From NCBI GenBank assembly GCA_045542335.1, contig JAZQKV010000086.1, positions 1 to 64,000 on the forward strand: a stretch of DNA of 64,000 nucleotides. Reading direction: 5' to 3'. The position numbers were made by a program, and so were the translations under genes. Of the stretch, positions 16,773-25,931 are shown piece after piece. Below the pieces are notes generated by a model. It saw only the letters and a program-made list of their open reading frames with translations. It had not been told where the DNA came from and did no database searches. Numbering within the stretch: position 1 is the first letter of the stretch; every line of letters starts with the position of its first letter. The DNA comes from CAKSUT01 sp045542335 (lineage in GTDB: Bacteria > Bacillota > Clostridia > Oscillospirales > CAG-382).

Positions 16773-18989
16773 ATGAAAAACCTCCGGATATCAAAAGGCG
16801 CTCTTGTATTATTTCTGTGCGTCATTGTGCTTTTTTGCACTGTCAATATGTTCTCTCACAAAGCCTCTGCGGCAACTATTAGTGAAGCAAGTCTCGCCGA
16901 AACCCATGTCCTCCTTGACTGGCAACCCACTGCTTGCGCTTTCTGGGAATCCACAAGCCGCATAGATCTTGCCATAAGCCCCAATGATGATTTTTATAAA
17001 AAATTTGTCTCATCTGCTGTCAGATTCACAAAAGATGACATCCCCGTCGGAAGTGTGATTTACATTGATTCCGGGTATCAATACCGCCCTGATGGCTGGC
17101 AAACCGCAACAGGAAAAAACACTGCGACCCGTCCCGGAAATGTCACAACCTCATGCATTGAGGTTGACGAAACATGGTGGGGTAATTTTACACTGCGTGC
17201 CTTTAATGTAAGCCGTCCCGACGGTGCTTTGCTGAATGAAAAAGTTGACGAAGTTGAAAAGGCTCTGAGAATATACGTTCCCCGAAAATACCCTTATACC
17301 GAATTTACGTGGGAAAACGGCTTCTACGATTCCACCAAAGGCTCAACAATCGCAACCGGGACCGACCTTGCCAAAAAGTTTGTCGCAACACAGATTTTTT
17401 CAAAAGATCAGATTCCCGTAGGCTCTGTTATTACCATTGATTCAGGTTATCAATACCGTGCGAATCTCTGGGTTAATACGAGTACAAACGCATCGTCAAG
17501 ACCGAATAATGTCACAACCGCAAGTGTCACCGTCACCGATACATGGTGGGGAAGTTATAACTATGTTGCCTTCAATATATCCACCACCTCTCTTGCCGAT
17601 ATAAGCAGCAACTATCTCGAGGTTGCGTCCCACTTCAACATTACGCTTCCCGACGGTACAAAGTTTGTTCACCCCGAAGCAGAAGATCCGGTCGATCCGA
17701 ATCCCGTTGTTATTCCCGACGATGATTCAGCTGTCCGTATTCTTTCCATTGGTAACAGCTATTCCGGCGATGCCACCATATATGCGGGAAAAATCGCAGA
17801 CGGTCTTGGGATAAAAGCGGAGTTCTACAACCTTTATTACGGTGGATGTACTATCGAGAATCATTATAATTTCTATCAGAGTGACAGTGCCCAATATGAC
17901 TTTTATAAAGATATGACAGAATATGTAAGCACCAAAGTCACACTGAAGAATGTACTTGAAGCGGCACAGTTTGACTATATTACATTCCAGCAAGGGTCGT
18001 GGCAATCTGACGATTATGCAAATTATGCACTTCTTGATGAGCTTATGGCGATTGCGAGAGAGTATCAGCCCGATGCCGAATTTTTGATTCACCAAACATG
18101 GGGGTACTGTGAAGCGAGAGCTTGTAGCGGGGATGCAGATCATACAACCGGATACAAAGGCTATGCAACAAGTGCTGATATGTTCACAAAAGTTGAAGAG
18201 TGTTATGCAAATGCGGCTGCCGACAACGGAAACCTTAGAATAATCAAAAGCGGTAGGGCGATTGAACTTGCAAAAACAGTTTTCACATACACAGACGATT
18301 ATGGCAAAGAAAACTCCGTTTATTCCGACTTCAACTCGCATCTTTCAGGCAAAGGTGACTACATTGCCGGCTGTGTGTTTGTGGAAACCATTTTCGGTGA
18401 TGATGAAGCAGATGTAAGAAATACAAGCTTTACTGCCGGTTTCGACGATGCCTATGTTCTGCGTGAAATTGCACATCAGGTTGTACACTCAACAAGCGGT
18501 GCCGCAATCTCATTTAACAGCAATATCTCCCCTACATATGCTCCCATCATGAAAAGTGCCGACAAGGATGGCTTTAATTATGATGGCAGAACACGTCTTA
18601 CTCTTACAAATGCCGCAAGCGGAAAAACCGTGATGGTTGTATATCAGAACTCCGACGGCACATTCCCCTCCCTTGAATATATGCCTGAGGGAACCTTTAA
18701 TCTCACAGCCGAGAAAAGCGGCTTTTTGCCCACCACTTTAAGCGTTTCGCTTACCCGTGATGGCAATACTACACTTCCCGGATTCTCCCTTGTCCCCGGC
18801 GACATAAAGGAAAATGAATCGGATTTTTCCGGTGACGGAATTATTGATATTGATGATTTACTTAGAATTTTAAGAGCGTTTACAAATAACTGCACTGAAT
18901 ATCTGAAAACAATAACCGATCTTAACGGCAACGGCGTTGCTGATGTGGAAGATTTTTCCCATGTCAAAGCAGGACTTATATCGAAATAA
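16773..18989 (+). CDS. Secreted DUF4886 (SGNH-like) protein with C-terminal dockerin
   Basis: 738 residues. Signal peptide with hydrophobic core LVLFLCVIVLFCTVNMF. Residues about 35-305 hold two tandem copies of an unassigned module sharing IPVGSVI.IDSGYQYR..W, a R(P)xNVTT strand and a TWWG..xAFN motif. Residues about 320-600 form a DUF4886/SGNH-like domain starting RILSIGNSYSGDATIY, with a GGCTIENH block and a C-terminal DFNSHLSGKGDYIAG (Asp/His pair). A beta-sandwich segment then leads into a dockerin (about 678-738: SGDGIIDIDDLLRILRAF, then DLNGNGVADVEDF). Inference: a scaffold-attached esterase or carbohydrate-acetyl hydrolase. AraC regulator lies divergent; terminator follows. Confidence 0.85.
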   Translation: MKNLRISKGALVLFLCVIVLFCTVNMFSHKASAATISEASLAETHVLLDWQPTACAFWESTSRIDLAISPNDDFYKKFVSSAVRFTKDDIPVGSVIYIDSGYQYRPDGWQTATGKNTATRPGNVTTSCIEVDETWWGNFTLRAFNVSRPDGALLNEKVDEVEKALRIYVPRKYPYTEFTWENGFYDSTKGSTIATGTDLAKKFVATQIFSKDQIPVGSVITIDSGYQYRANLWVNTSTNASSRPNNVTTASVTVTDTWWGSYNYVAFNISTTSLADISSNYLEVASHFNITLPDGTKFVHPEAEDPVDPNPVVIPDDDSAVRILSIGNSYSGDATIYAGKIADGLGIKAEFYNLYYGGCTIENHYNFYQSDSAQYDFYKDMTEYVSTKVTLKNVLEAAQFDYITFQQGSWQSDDYANYALLDELMAIAREYQPDAEFLIHQTWGYCEARACSGDADHTTGYKGYATSADMFTKVEECYANAAADNGNLRIIKSGRAIELAKTVFTYTDDYGKENSVYSDFNSHLSGKGDYIAGCVFVETIFGDDEADVRNTSFTAGFDDAYVLREIAHQVVHSTSGAAISFNSNISPTYAPIMKSADKDGFNYDGRTRLTLTNAASGKTVMVVYQNSDGTFPSLEYMPEGTFNLTAEKSGFLPTTLSVSLTRDGNTTLPGFSLVPGDIKENESDFSGDGIIDIDDLLRILRAFTNNCTEYLKTITDLNGNGVADVEDFSHVKAGLISK

Positions 18990-19007
18990 TCCCATAATAT
19001 GTTTTAA

Positions 19008-19047
19008 GCGGACTAACCCGTTCTCTCCCGGGTTAGTCCGCTTTTTT
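19008..19047 (+). terminator. Rho-independent terminator
   Basis: GCGGACTAACCCG (19008-19020) pairs perfectly with CGGGTTAGTCCGC (19029-19041), followed by six T. It sits between convergent genes. Confidence 0.92.
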
Positions 19048-19063
19048 CATATTAATTTGTTAT

Positions 19064-19897
19064 TTAGTCCATTCTCGCAAAAACCTTTATCGCATTCATA
19101 ACATCCTCTTTCATTGCCTTTTGCGCTTCAACTGCAACGTCATGGAAGAAGGTTGTATCTGTCATTTTTGCAACGGCACTTCCTGCCGCCTTTGCCATGT
19201 AGGTATAGTAGTTAATTTTTCTTACACCGCAATCGATTACCTTCTTGTAATCCTCAACGCTCACACCGCTTCCACCATGCATTACGATAGGAGCATCAAT
19301 GAGAGACTTTATCTTACAAACTCTGTCAAAATCAAGCTTGGGCTTTGTGAGATAAACTCCGTGAGCAGTACCAAATGCACAGGCAAGGGCATCAACACCG
19401 GTCTCCTCAACAAACTTCTTTGCAAGCTCAGGGTCAGTGTAAATGCTGTCGCCGCCTTCGCCACCGCTTTCTCTTGCGCCCATGCTTCCCACTTCTGCTT
19501 CAACCGATGCGCCATACTGTGCCGCAAGCTCAACAACAATGCTTGTGTTTGCAGTATTTTCGGAAAGCTCCTTTTCAGAGCCATCGTACATTACAGATGT
19601 AAAGCCAAGGTCGAGTCCGCGCTTAACATAGTCAAGATCAACTCCATGGTCAAGGTGCATACATACAGGCACACTTGCCCTCTCTGCAAAATACTGCATC
19701 ACAGGTGCAATGTCATCAATCTTGCAAAGACCCATGTCATCGTGAACCTGAGCGTGCATAATAATAACAGGCTGATTAAGTTCTTCTGCCGCCGCAATTA
19801 CTGCAAGCAAACTCTCAAGATTGGGTGTGTTAAACGAACCAATGGCGCATTTCTTCGCCTCGGCAATTTTAAGGATACTTTTTAAAGTTACAAGCAT
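19064..19897 (-). CDS. Class II (ketose-bisphosphate type) aldolase
   Basis: 277 residues, normal length for the FbaA/GatY/KbaY family. Family motifs seen: IGSFNTPNLESL, the zinc/proton site CMHLDHGVDLDY (near residue 79-90), AEVGSMGARE (near 137), YLTKPKLDF, MHGGSGVS (near 208) and INYYTYM. It cleaves a phosphorylated ketose into DHAP and an aldehyde. Last gene of a four-gene operon with an isomerase, a kinase and an epimerase-like protein, so it probably cleaves a ketose-1-phosphate or tagatose-type phosphate made by that pathway, not fructose-1,6-bisphosphate of glycolysis. It overlaps the upstream gene by 10 bases. Confidence 0.88.
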   Translation of the reverse strand: MLVTLKSILKIAEAKKCAIGSFNTPNLESLLAVIAAAEELNQPVIIMHAQVHDDMGLCKIDDIAPVMQYFAERASVPVCMHLDHGVDLDYVKRGLDLGFTSVMYDGSEKELSENTANTSIVVELAAQYGASVEAEVGSMGARESGGEGGDSIYTDPELAKKFVEETGVDALACAFGTAHGVYLTKPKLDFDRVCKIKSLIDAPIVMHGGSGVSVEDYKKVIDCGVRKINYYTYMAKAAGSAVAKMTDTTFFHDVAVEAQKAMKEDVMNAIKVFARMD

Positions 19898-20886
19898 TTT
19901 ATTTCTTCCTCGCTATCCGTGAATTTAAGTTCAATTGCTGTTTTATAAGACTGTCCGGGAGCTATGAATTTCAAAAGACCTTGCTTTCTCATGACATCTC
20001 TGCCGTCAGGAGTGCAGTTCGCAGGTTCAAGTCCGAGAACATATTCGCCCTCGCCCATCATTTTCCATTCGGTAAAATAATCAAGAGTTTGCTTGTCATA
20101 GCTCATCTTGAGTCCCTTTTTAATATCGGGATTGAATATTCCGACAGAGGCTGTGCCGTTTTTGTCCTTGACATCATAAAAATAGCACATTTCTTCATAG
20201 TTTGCCTGCGGAACTTCCATTTTCTTTCTGTTTTCAATGTCAGAATCCGCATGGGCATTTCTTGCTTTAACAGAGTTTTCCGGAATAACAACCACAGAAT
20301 TTTCCGAAAGAAGCGGATAACCCATGTTGAAATGGTAAAGAAGCATACAAGGGCTGTCCGTTGTCCCAAGGTTTATTACAGAGTCCTCAATTTTAAGAAT
20401 GTTTTCGTTTTTGGAACAGATATACTTTCTTTCAAGCATGAGCTTTCTTCCAAAAAGCGAAGCATCCCTGACAGACGCATTTATAACTATCTCATTTTCA
20501 GTTTCGGTGTAATAATAGTTTTCGCAAGGGGTGTTTGAGATTGTTCCATGCAAAGGAAGCTCCTCTCCCTCGTCAACACAAGGCGAACCCACTGCAGTAA
20601 GACCGCAGGTGGTAAGAAAACCTGCCGTGAAGGATTTCAGAAAGCCTCCGCCAACACCGTCATAAAACGCAGGCGCAACATAACCGCAAGGAGCAAAGAA
20701 GCCCATGTTCACACCCTCAAAAGAGAGTCTTGAGATATCCATTGCACGATCCGCCGAAAGAGTGAACTGCAGTCCCTTGCCGTTGCGCACTTCAAGCAAA
20801 GTCATGCCCTTACCCTTGCCTTTGGCAAGAGTCATTTCCTCAACGCCGCAAAGCTGGGAAGGATGACCGATATATCCGTTAATCAT
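19888..20886 (-). CDS. DUF4432 aldose-epimerase-like protein
   Basis: 332 residues, beta-rich, of the DUF4432 branch of galactose-mutarotase-like folds. Typical segments: GKGLQFTLSADRAMDISRL, FSAGFLTTCGL-like (SFTAGFLTTCGLTAVGSPC), LPLHGTISNTPCENYYY, LLYHFNMGYPLL and a C-terminal LGLEPANCTPDGR. Members sit in sugar-catabolic operons and are thought to interconvert anomers or epimers, though few have been tested. It overlaps the kinase gene upstream by 8 bases and the aldolase gene downstream by 10, so the genes are co-translated. Confidence 0.82.
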   Translation of the reverse strand: MINGYIGHPSQLCGVEEMTLAKGKGKGMTLLEVRNGKGLQFTLSADRAMDISRLSFEGVNMGFFAPCGYVAPAFYDGVGGGFLKSFTAGFLTTCGLTAVGSPCVDEGEELPLHGTISNTPCENYYYTETENEIVINASVRDASLFGRKLMLERKYICSKNENILKIEDSVINLGTTDSPCMLLYHFNMGYPLLSENSVVVIPENSVKARNAHADSDIENRKKMEVPQANYEEMCYFYDVKDKNGTASVGIFNPDIKKGLKMSYDKQTLDYFTEWKMMGEGEYVLGLEPANCTPDGRDVMRKQGLLKFIAPGQSYKTAIELKFTDSEEEIKCL

Positions 20887-22321
20887 TTGAATAAATCTCC
20901 TTTACTGCGGAGTAGATTTTCTTGTACTTTGCATACTGCTTCACATAAAACTCATGCTTTGCCATATCTGGCGTAAAGACCTTTCTCTTGCTGAGAAGCC
21001 TCACATCATCGCCGTACATTCCCACCGCTTTACCGGCAAGGTATGCCGTACCTGCCGCACCTACTTCACTTCCGTTAAGTGCAGTAACAGGGATCCCCAA
21101 CACATCTGCCTTTATCTGAAGCCATACGTCAGAGTTTGCGCCGCCCCCCGTTGCGATGAGCATTTTGGGAGCAATGCCGAAGCTACCGAGCACCTCAAGG
21201 TTGAGCATAATCTCGTATGCCGTACCCTCCATAAGTGCCTTGTAAATATCCGATTTTCCGTGTTCAAAGGTAAGTCCTATTATTGCCGCCGTTGATGTGC
21301 CATCCATGTAAGGTGTCGCCGCACCCGCAAAGTGAGGCATAATCATAAGTTCCGACGGAGCATCCTTGACGGTTTTGTCCATCACGGCATAGGAACAATC
21401 CGAGAAATTGTCCCTGAACCACTTGAGGGTCGCTCCTCCTGCATACGAAAGCACATAGCAGGCATATTTGCCGTTAATGTGCGGAGCAATGGAATATCCT
21501 GCATCATAAAGGGCAAAATCCTTGGGCACGCTGTCAAATATAACCGGTACGCACTCAACCGTACCTGTGCCGTCCATAACCTCATCGCACTCAAACACAT
21601 TTGCACCCGTCATTGCGGCAATCTGGTCATGGCATCCCGATACAATCACAGTTTCATCGGAAAGTCCAAGCTCTGCTGCAATATCGGGTTTTATCTTACC
21701 GGCAACACTTCCTGTCGCAACAGGTGTTGACAAAAGGCTCTCATCTATACCGCAGTAATCAAGAAGCTCCTTGTCCCAACATTTGCCCACAATGTCAAAG
21801 CACGCCGTTCTTGCTGCAAGGGAATAGTCAATTCTACGCTCACCTGTGAGCATATAGACAACAAAATCCTGCATGAGAAGTATGCACTTTGCCTTTGCAT
21901 AGGCATCGGGCATATTGTTTTTCACCCACATGATTTTGGGCAGGGAGTACATTTCGTGGGGAGCTACGCCTGTTCTGAATGCGAGATTCTGTGCACCAAA
22001 TTTTGCAACAAGCTCCGAAACATACTCTTTTCCTCTTGGGTCTGTGTAAAGCATGGAAGGAGCACACGGTACGTCGTTACTGTCAAGCATGGTAAAGGTT
22101 TCTCCGAAGCTTGTCACGGCAATAGAGCAGAGCTCATCGCACGCCGCCTTCGAAAGAATCTCCTTTACGCTTTCAAAAATCTCCTTTGCATCTACATTGT
22201 GCAAACCGTTTTCACGTTTTACATCATATTCCTTATAGAAGCTGTTATGTAAATTGCCTTTTTCATCGTAGATTACGATTTTGCAACCGCTTGTTCCGAT
22301 GTCAAGTCCGCCTGCGTACAT
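20879..22321 (-). CDS. FGGY-family carbohydrate kinase
   Basis: 480 residues from the second ATG (22321), which has better spacing to AAGGAAGG than the ATG at 22327. The N-terminal phosphate loop (YAGGLDIGTSGCKIVIYDEKG) and the C-terminal FGGY signature region (LIATGGGANSDVWLQIKADVLGIPV, then EVGAAGTAYLAG) are clear. A GCHDQIAAMTGANVFE block is like xylulokinase and related kinases. It phosphorylates a ketose with ATP. Together with the upstream isomerase and downstream aldolase it fits an isomerise-phosphorylate-cleave route for a pentose, hexose or deoxysugar; the exact sugar is not readable. Confidence 0.88.
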   Translation of the reverse strand: MYAGGLDIGTSGCKIVIYDEKGNLHNSFYKEYDVKRENGLHNVDAKEIFESVKEILSKAACDELCSIAVTSFGETFTMLDSNDVPCAPSMLYTDPRGKEYVSELVAKFGAQNLAFRTGVAPHEMYSLPKIMWVKNNMPDAYAKAKCILLMQDFVVYMLTGERRIDYSLAARTACFDIVGKCWDKELLDYCGIDESLLSTPVATGSVAGKIKPDIAAELGLSDETVIVSGCHDQIAAMTGANVFECDEVMDGTGTVECVPVIFDSVPKDFALYDAGYSIAPHINGKYACYVLSYAGGATLKWFRDNFSDCSYAVMDKTVKDAPSELMIMPHFAGAATPYMDGTSTAAIIGLTFEHGKSDIYKALMEGTAYEIMLNLEVLGSFGIAPKMLIATGGGANSDVWLQIKADVLGIPVTALNGSEVGAAGTAYLAGKAVGMYGDDVRLLSKRKVFTPDMAKHEFYVKQYAKYKKIYSAVKEIYSND

Positions 22322-22361
22322 TATCATGCCCTTCCTTTCAGATAATCTATGTACTTATCAA

Positions 22362-23759
22362 TTAAAGCTCAATCATTTCATATCCGAGGTAAGTTGTAAA
22401 GGCTTCTCTGATAATGTGAGCCATGTGTCCCTTACCTACTGCGGTATGATGGCGGTAGCCGTTCTTTGCAAGCTTGATAAGCTTTCTCTGGAGATCATCG
22501 ATAACAGCAACGCCGCCGCAACCAAAGAATTCTTTTTCAATTTCCTCGTCTGTAAAGCGTCCCTCATCAACATAGCAGATGAGCTTTCCGTCCTCTGTTT
22601 TGCAGTTGGAGAAGGTCATATCAAATGCGGCAATTCTTCCCTCGTTGCTTCCCCATCCACAGCCGGGACAGCCCTTTGCAAACATCTTGTGGTCAGTTAC
22701 TGTTCCCTTTTCGGTCATGAGGCTCTGTGCGATAGGTCCGCAATGGAAAAGGATAACCTTGTTGGGATCGTCGCCGTAGTTATTGTTCCAGTCAACGCAG
22801 GCTGTGGGGGTTTCGGATGCAAGCTGCATTGCATACATATTGATTGCAGAGCAAAGGTCGATTTCGCAAGATGCAACAATACCTCTGTCGTTAAGCTCAC
22901 TGAGAAGCACGCAAGGAGCAACTCCGAGAACTGTCTGCATTTCCTCCCAGCAACGCAGTGTCACGCAGTCAAGGTGATACTCACTCATCATGTCGTCAAT
23001 GGCAACGGAAACCTTTGCAAGTGTAATGGTCTTATCCTTTGGTACAAGCGAGAAGTCTGTATAATTTACAAGTCTTTCGACCTTTGCAACCACCTTTGCA
23101 TCGTCGTCCTTCATGTTCTGAACACGGTAGAACAATTCGGAAAGGTCGTATGTATCGCAGGTGATGCCGTATTTTTGGAGAGTTATTTCATCATAACGAA
23201 CGGTCTTGAACTTTGTTGTTCTTGCACCGATAACGCCGATTGTGAAACGCTTCATACCCTTTACGACACGGCACACAGCGGCAAAATCCTTGATGTTCTT
23301 GTCAAATTCCTCTGTGCAAGGGTGAACAACGTGAGGCGTCATAACAGTAAAGGGGATCTTATACTGATAGAAAACGTCGCAGAAAGAAAATTTTCCGCAA
23401 TAGGAGTCACGGCGATGCTCAAAATCCATTTTGCCGATTTCGTCGGGATAAGCCTGAATGAAAATGGGAGTTCCGCAGTCCTTGATTGCGGCAACCGCAC
23501 CGTTTTCATCGCTGAAGTTGGGAAGTGACATGATAACACCGTCGTATTCGCCCTCATGGGATTTGAGCCACTTTGCATATGCAATGCCCTCGTCCTTGGT
23601 TTCAACGGCACCATATCTTGTCATGTCTGCCGGAGGCATAAGAAAATCATAGCCTGCCTTTACAACCGCACCGGAAACCTCATCTCTTGCAGAAGCGATA
23701 AGAGTTTCGGGGAAAAATCCTCTGTTACCGAAAAATAACGCGAATGTCTGTTTTTTCAT
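22362..23759 (-). CDS. L-fucose/L-arabinose isomerase family protein
   Basis: 465 residues from the ATG at 23759, which has AAAGG ten bases upstream; an in-frame GTG four codons earlier is poorer. Family segments seen: FFGNRGFFPETLIASARDE at the N-terminus, TIGVIGARTTKFKTVRYDE in the middle, CWEEMQTVLGVAPCVLLSELND and a glutamate/histidine-rich C-terminal half (VILFHCGPI). These enzymes convert an aldose to a ketose with a divalent metal. First gene of the operon; the kinase starts about 40 bases after its stop. It is divergent from the PocR/AraC regulator. Confidence 0.85.
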   Translation of the reverse strand: MKKQTFALFFGNRGFFPETLIASARDEVSGAVVKAGYDFLMPPADMTRYGAVETKDEGIAYAKWLKSHEGEYDGVIMSLPNFSDENGAVAAIKDCGTPIFIQAYPDEIGKMDFEHRRDSYCGKFSFCDVFYQYKIPFTVMTPHVVHPCTEEFDKNIKDFAAVCRVVKGMKRFTIGVIGARTTKFKTVRYDEITLQKYGITCDTYDLSELFYRVQNMKDDDAKVVAKVERLVNYTDFSLVPKDKTITLAKVSVAIDDMMSEYHLDCVTLRCWEEMQTVLGVAPCVLLSELNDRGIVASCEIDLCSAINMYAMQLASETPTACVDWNNNYGDDPNKVILFHCGPIAQSLMTEKGTVTDHKMFAKGCPGCGWGSNEGRIAAFDMTFSNCKTEDGKLICYVDEGRFTDEEIEKEFFGCGGVAVIDDLQRKLIKLAKNGYRHHTAVGKGHMAHIIREAFTTYLGYEMIEL

Positions 23760-23799
23760 AGTTCTATACACCTTTCACAAAAAATTTTATTTCACCATA

Positions 23800-23827
23800 T
23801 TGATTTTATCAAATATTGTGATATAAT
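23800..23827 (+). promoter_or_regulatory. Promoter of the PocR-AraC regulator gene
   Basis: TTGATT (23800-23805), 16-base spacer, TATAAT (23822-23827). The 123-base gap is shared with the divergent sugar operon, whose own promoter I could not place with confidence. Confidence 0.6.
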
Positions 23828-23882
23828 TATAGTCAATTCTATCTAAAAAATTGTAAATTTGTACGAAACGGTGGATAAATTT

Positions 23883-24686
23883 ATGAAATTAAAACTGAAT
23901 ATCCAAAAGCTCGAAGAAATCATGAGGGCGTTTTACACGCTCACAGGCATCCGCTTTGTGATTTTTGACAGCGACTACAACGAAATACTTGCATATCCGG
24001 AGGTGCCGTGTGAGTTTTGTGCAAAGCTACGGTCAAATCCGACACTTCGTGAAAAATGTCGCATGAGCGATATTTGTGCATTTGAAAAGTGCCGTAAAAG
24101 CAAGGAAGTGCTTATTTACAAATGCCATGCAGGTCTTGTGGAAACCTGCACTCCCATAAAAAATGAGGACAAGATTCTGGGATATGTGATTTTCGGTCAG
24201 ATTGCAGACACAAAGGACAAGGATGAGCTTAAAAGCATAACAAGCAAATCCGCACCCCAATGCCCCACCGACGGCATAAACTACAAGAGCGAGAGCGAAA
24301 TTCTTGCAGCAGCAAAGCTTCTTGAGATGTGTACGGACTATCTTCTTTTAAAGGAGATAATAGAGGCAGATACCGAAAAAATCATCACCGACGTAAAGGA
24401 GTATATTTCCCTGCATCTCGGGCAGGACATAAAAACAAGCGACCTTTGCACTTTAGCAAACGTCACCCGTACAAAGCTCTATGAAATCTTTGCCCGTGAA
24501 TGTGGAATGGGAATTGCACGCTACATAAAAACCGAGCGTCTGAAAAAAGCACGACATCTTCTCAAAACAACCTCGCTTTCCATAACCGAGATTTCCGATT
24601 CAACAGGGTTTGCGGATTACAACTATTTCAGCCGTGTTTTCAAGGACTATTTCGGCGTTTCTCCGTCAAAGTTCAGAAAAAAATAG
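23883..24686 (+). CDS. AraC-family regulator with PocR sensory domain
   Basis: 267 residues from the ATG at 23883, which has GGTGGA at good spacing; TTG at 23859 and GTG at 23871 are less likely. Residues about 5-165 match the PocR ligand-binding domain with its cysteine pattern (CEFCAKLRSNP...KCRMSDICAFEKC...YKCHAGLVE) and ILGYVIFGQI. The last 100 residues carry two AraC helix-turn-helix motifs (TSDLCTLANVTRTKLYEIF; ITEISDSTGFADYNYFSRVFKDYFGVSPSKFRK). Its divergent position makes it the likely activator of the isomerase-kinase-aldolase operon. Confidence 0.88.
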   Translation: MKLKLNIQKLEEIMRAFYTLTGIRFVIFDSDYNEILAYPEVPCEFCAKLRSNPTLREKCRMSDICAFEKCRKSKEVLIYKCHAGLVETCTPIKNEDKILGYVIFGQIADTKDKDELKSITSKSAPQCPTDGINYKSESEILAAAKLLEMCTDYLLLKEIIEADTEKIITDVKEYISLHLGQDIKTSDLCTLANVTRTKLYEIFARECGMGIARYIKTERLKKARHLLKTTSLSITEISDSTGFADYNYFSRVFKDYFGVSPSKFRKK

Positions 24687-24724
24687 ATTCTCCTCTTTTC
24701 ACAATGCCTTTACACAAAAAGCGT

Positions 24725-24767
24725 CGCCGCAGACAAGTCTTTCCTGTCTGCGGCGGTGTTTTTAGCT
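24725..24767 (+). terminator. Rho-independent terminator
   Basis: CGCCGCAGACA (24725-24735) pairs with TGTCTGCGGCG (24745-24755), followed by TGTTTTTAGCTTTTTT. It lies between the convergent regulator and cohesin-like/dockerin genes. Confidence 0.85.
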
Positions 24768-24770
24768 TTT

Positions 24771-25919
24771 TTACTGTTCTGCCACACTCTTAAGTGCAGA
24801 TTTTACATGAGAGAGGTCTTCGACTGTAACCGTGCCATCCTCATTTATGTCAAGGCGTTCAATGGTGTTGTCCTCGGTAAACTCGGAGAAGCCACGCATT
24901 ACTCTTATAAAGTCGTCAATGTCAACAACTCCGTCGCCGTAAGGCTCGGAATAAGAGCCGGAAATGTCGCCGGGAGAAAGCGTGATGTCGCCAAGCGAAG
25001 CACCTGACGGGGTGACGGTAAATTCAACGGTATATGGCAGATAGCCGTTCTTGAGAATCTCGCCGTAATAGCTTCCGGGTGCGACTACAATGCTGAACGG
25101 AATGCTTCCGACAGCGGTATCCGGCGTTTCAAGCTGTGCGCTTCTCACAAGCTGATTCTTGTCGGAGGAGGTGTAAATATTCAGCGTAGCAAGGTTTGAA
25201 TATCCGCTTTCGGCGTTAACAATCGGCGTGTCTCCGTCGGCACGAATCGTCACAAGATTTCCGGTGATGCTTGCTTCGTCGGCATCATATGCAAAGGTAA
25301 ATTCCGAGAGCACCGCACCCGTTTCTCCGTCCGCCGAAAGATAGAACACTCTTGAAGCATTGTCTATCTTTACAGGGGAAGCAGTGGTCGATGTCGGGAA
25401 CACACCGGAAAGTGCACTGTCGGTAAGCTCCGCCGTTTCCAGACGCAGGGAGGATGCTGATTTGCTCTTGCCTTCGGCGACTTTATAGGTAAAACCGCAC
25501 ACGGTAGCCTTTGTGCTGAAATCTGCACCGTCCGCCTCGGTTGAAAGCGAAAGGTTTACGGTTGTAAGTGTGCCGTTGACAACATATTCAGGTGCGAGAA
25601 GGTTAAATCCCATGGCAGGCACAAAGCAAGCCGTCACCTCTGATTGCTCCGATGCACTTATTTCAAGAGCCGTTCCGTCTGCCGCACAAGGCACTATAAC
25701 CGTGTTGTCATAGGAAAACACGAACTGTACCGAGCGCAGAGTGTCGGAGGTTACATCAAAATTCAGCGTGCAAATGCCATCCATTTCTTCTCCGACACTT
25801 TCGGTTATGCTGACGTATGCGGTTTTGTCACCCGTATGAGCAACGGCTGTGATAATTCCCACAACAATGGTAAGGGCAATCAGAACTGCGCTTACTGCAA
25901 AAATACTTTTTTTACGCAT
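24771..25919 (-). CDS. Secreted cohesin-like plus dockerin protein
   Basis: 382 residues. Signal peptide or membrane anchor (SIFAVSAVLIALTIVVGIITAVAH). Residues about 35-180 resemble a cohesin-type beta sandwich (VSITESVGEEMDGICTLNFDV, then RSVQFVFSYDNTVIVPC); this assignment is from pattern only. A second Ig-like segment (about 240-310) ends in the GYLPYTVEFTVTPSG strand. A dockerin follows (about 317-380: YGDGVVDIDDFIRVMRGF, then DINEDGTVTVEDLSHVKSAL). It is the last gene of the cytochrome operon, starting 12 bases after the HzsA-like stop. Inference: a small scaffold or adaptor joining the other dockerin proteins. Confidence 0.72.
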   Translation of the reverse strand: MRKKSIFAVSAVLIALTIVVGIITAVAHTGDKTAYVSITESVGEEMDGICTLNFDVTSDTLRSVQFVFSYDNTVIVPCAADGTALEISASEQSEVTACFVPAMGFNLLAPEYVVNGTLTTVNLSLSTEADGADFSTKATVCGFTYKVAEGKSKSASSLRLETAELTDSALSGVFPTSTTASPVKIDNASRVFYLSADGETGAVLSEFTFAYDADEASITGNLVTIRADGDTPIVNAESGYSNLATLNIYTSSDKNQLVRSAQLETPDTAVGSIPFSIVVAPGSYYGEILKNGYLPYTVEFTVTPSGASLGDITLSPGDISGSYSEPYGDGVVDIDDFIRVMRGFSEFTEDNTIERLDINEDGTVTVEDLSHVKSALKSVAEQ

Positions 25920-25931
25920 TTTAACTCCCCC

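Noticed and set aside
23828..23850. Promoter of the sugar operon using TTGACT on the minus strand at 23836-23831
   Set aside because: No -10 box at acceptable spacing; the nearest fits are 20-22 bases away.
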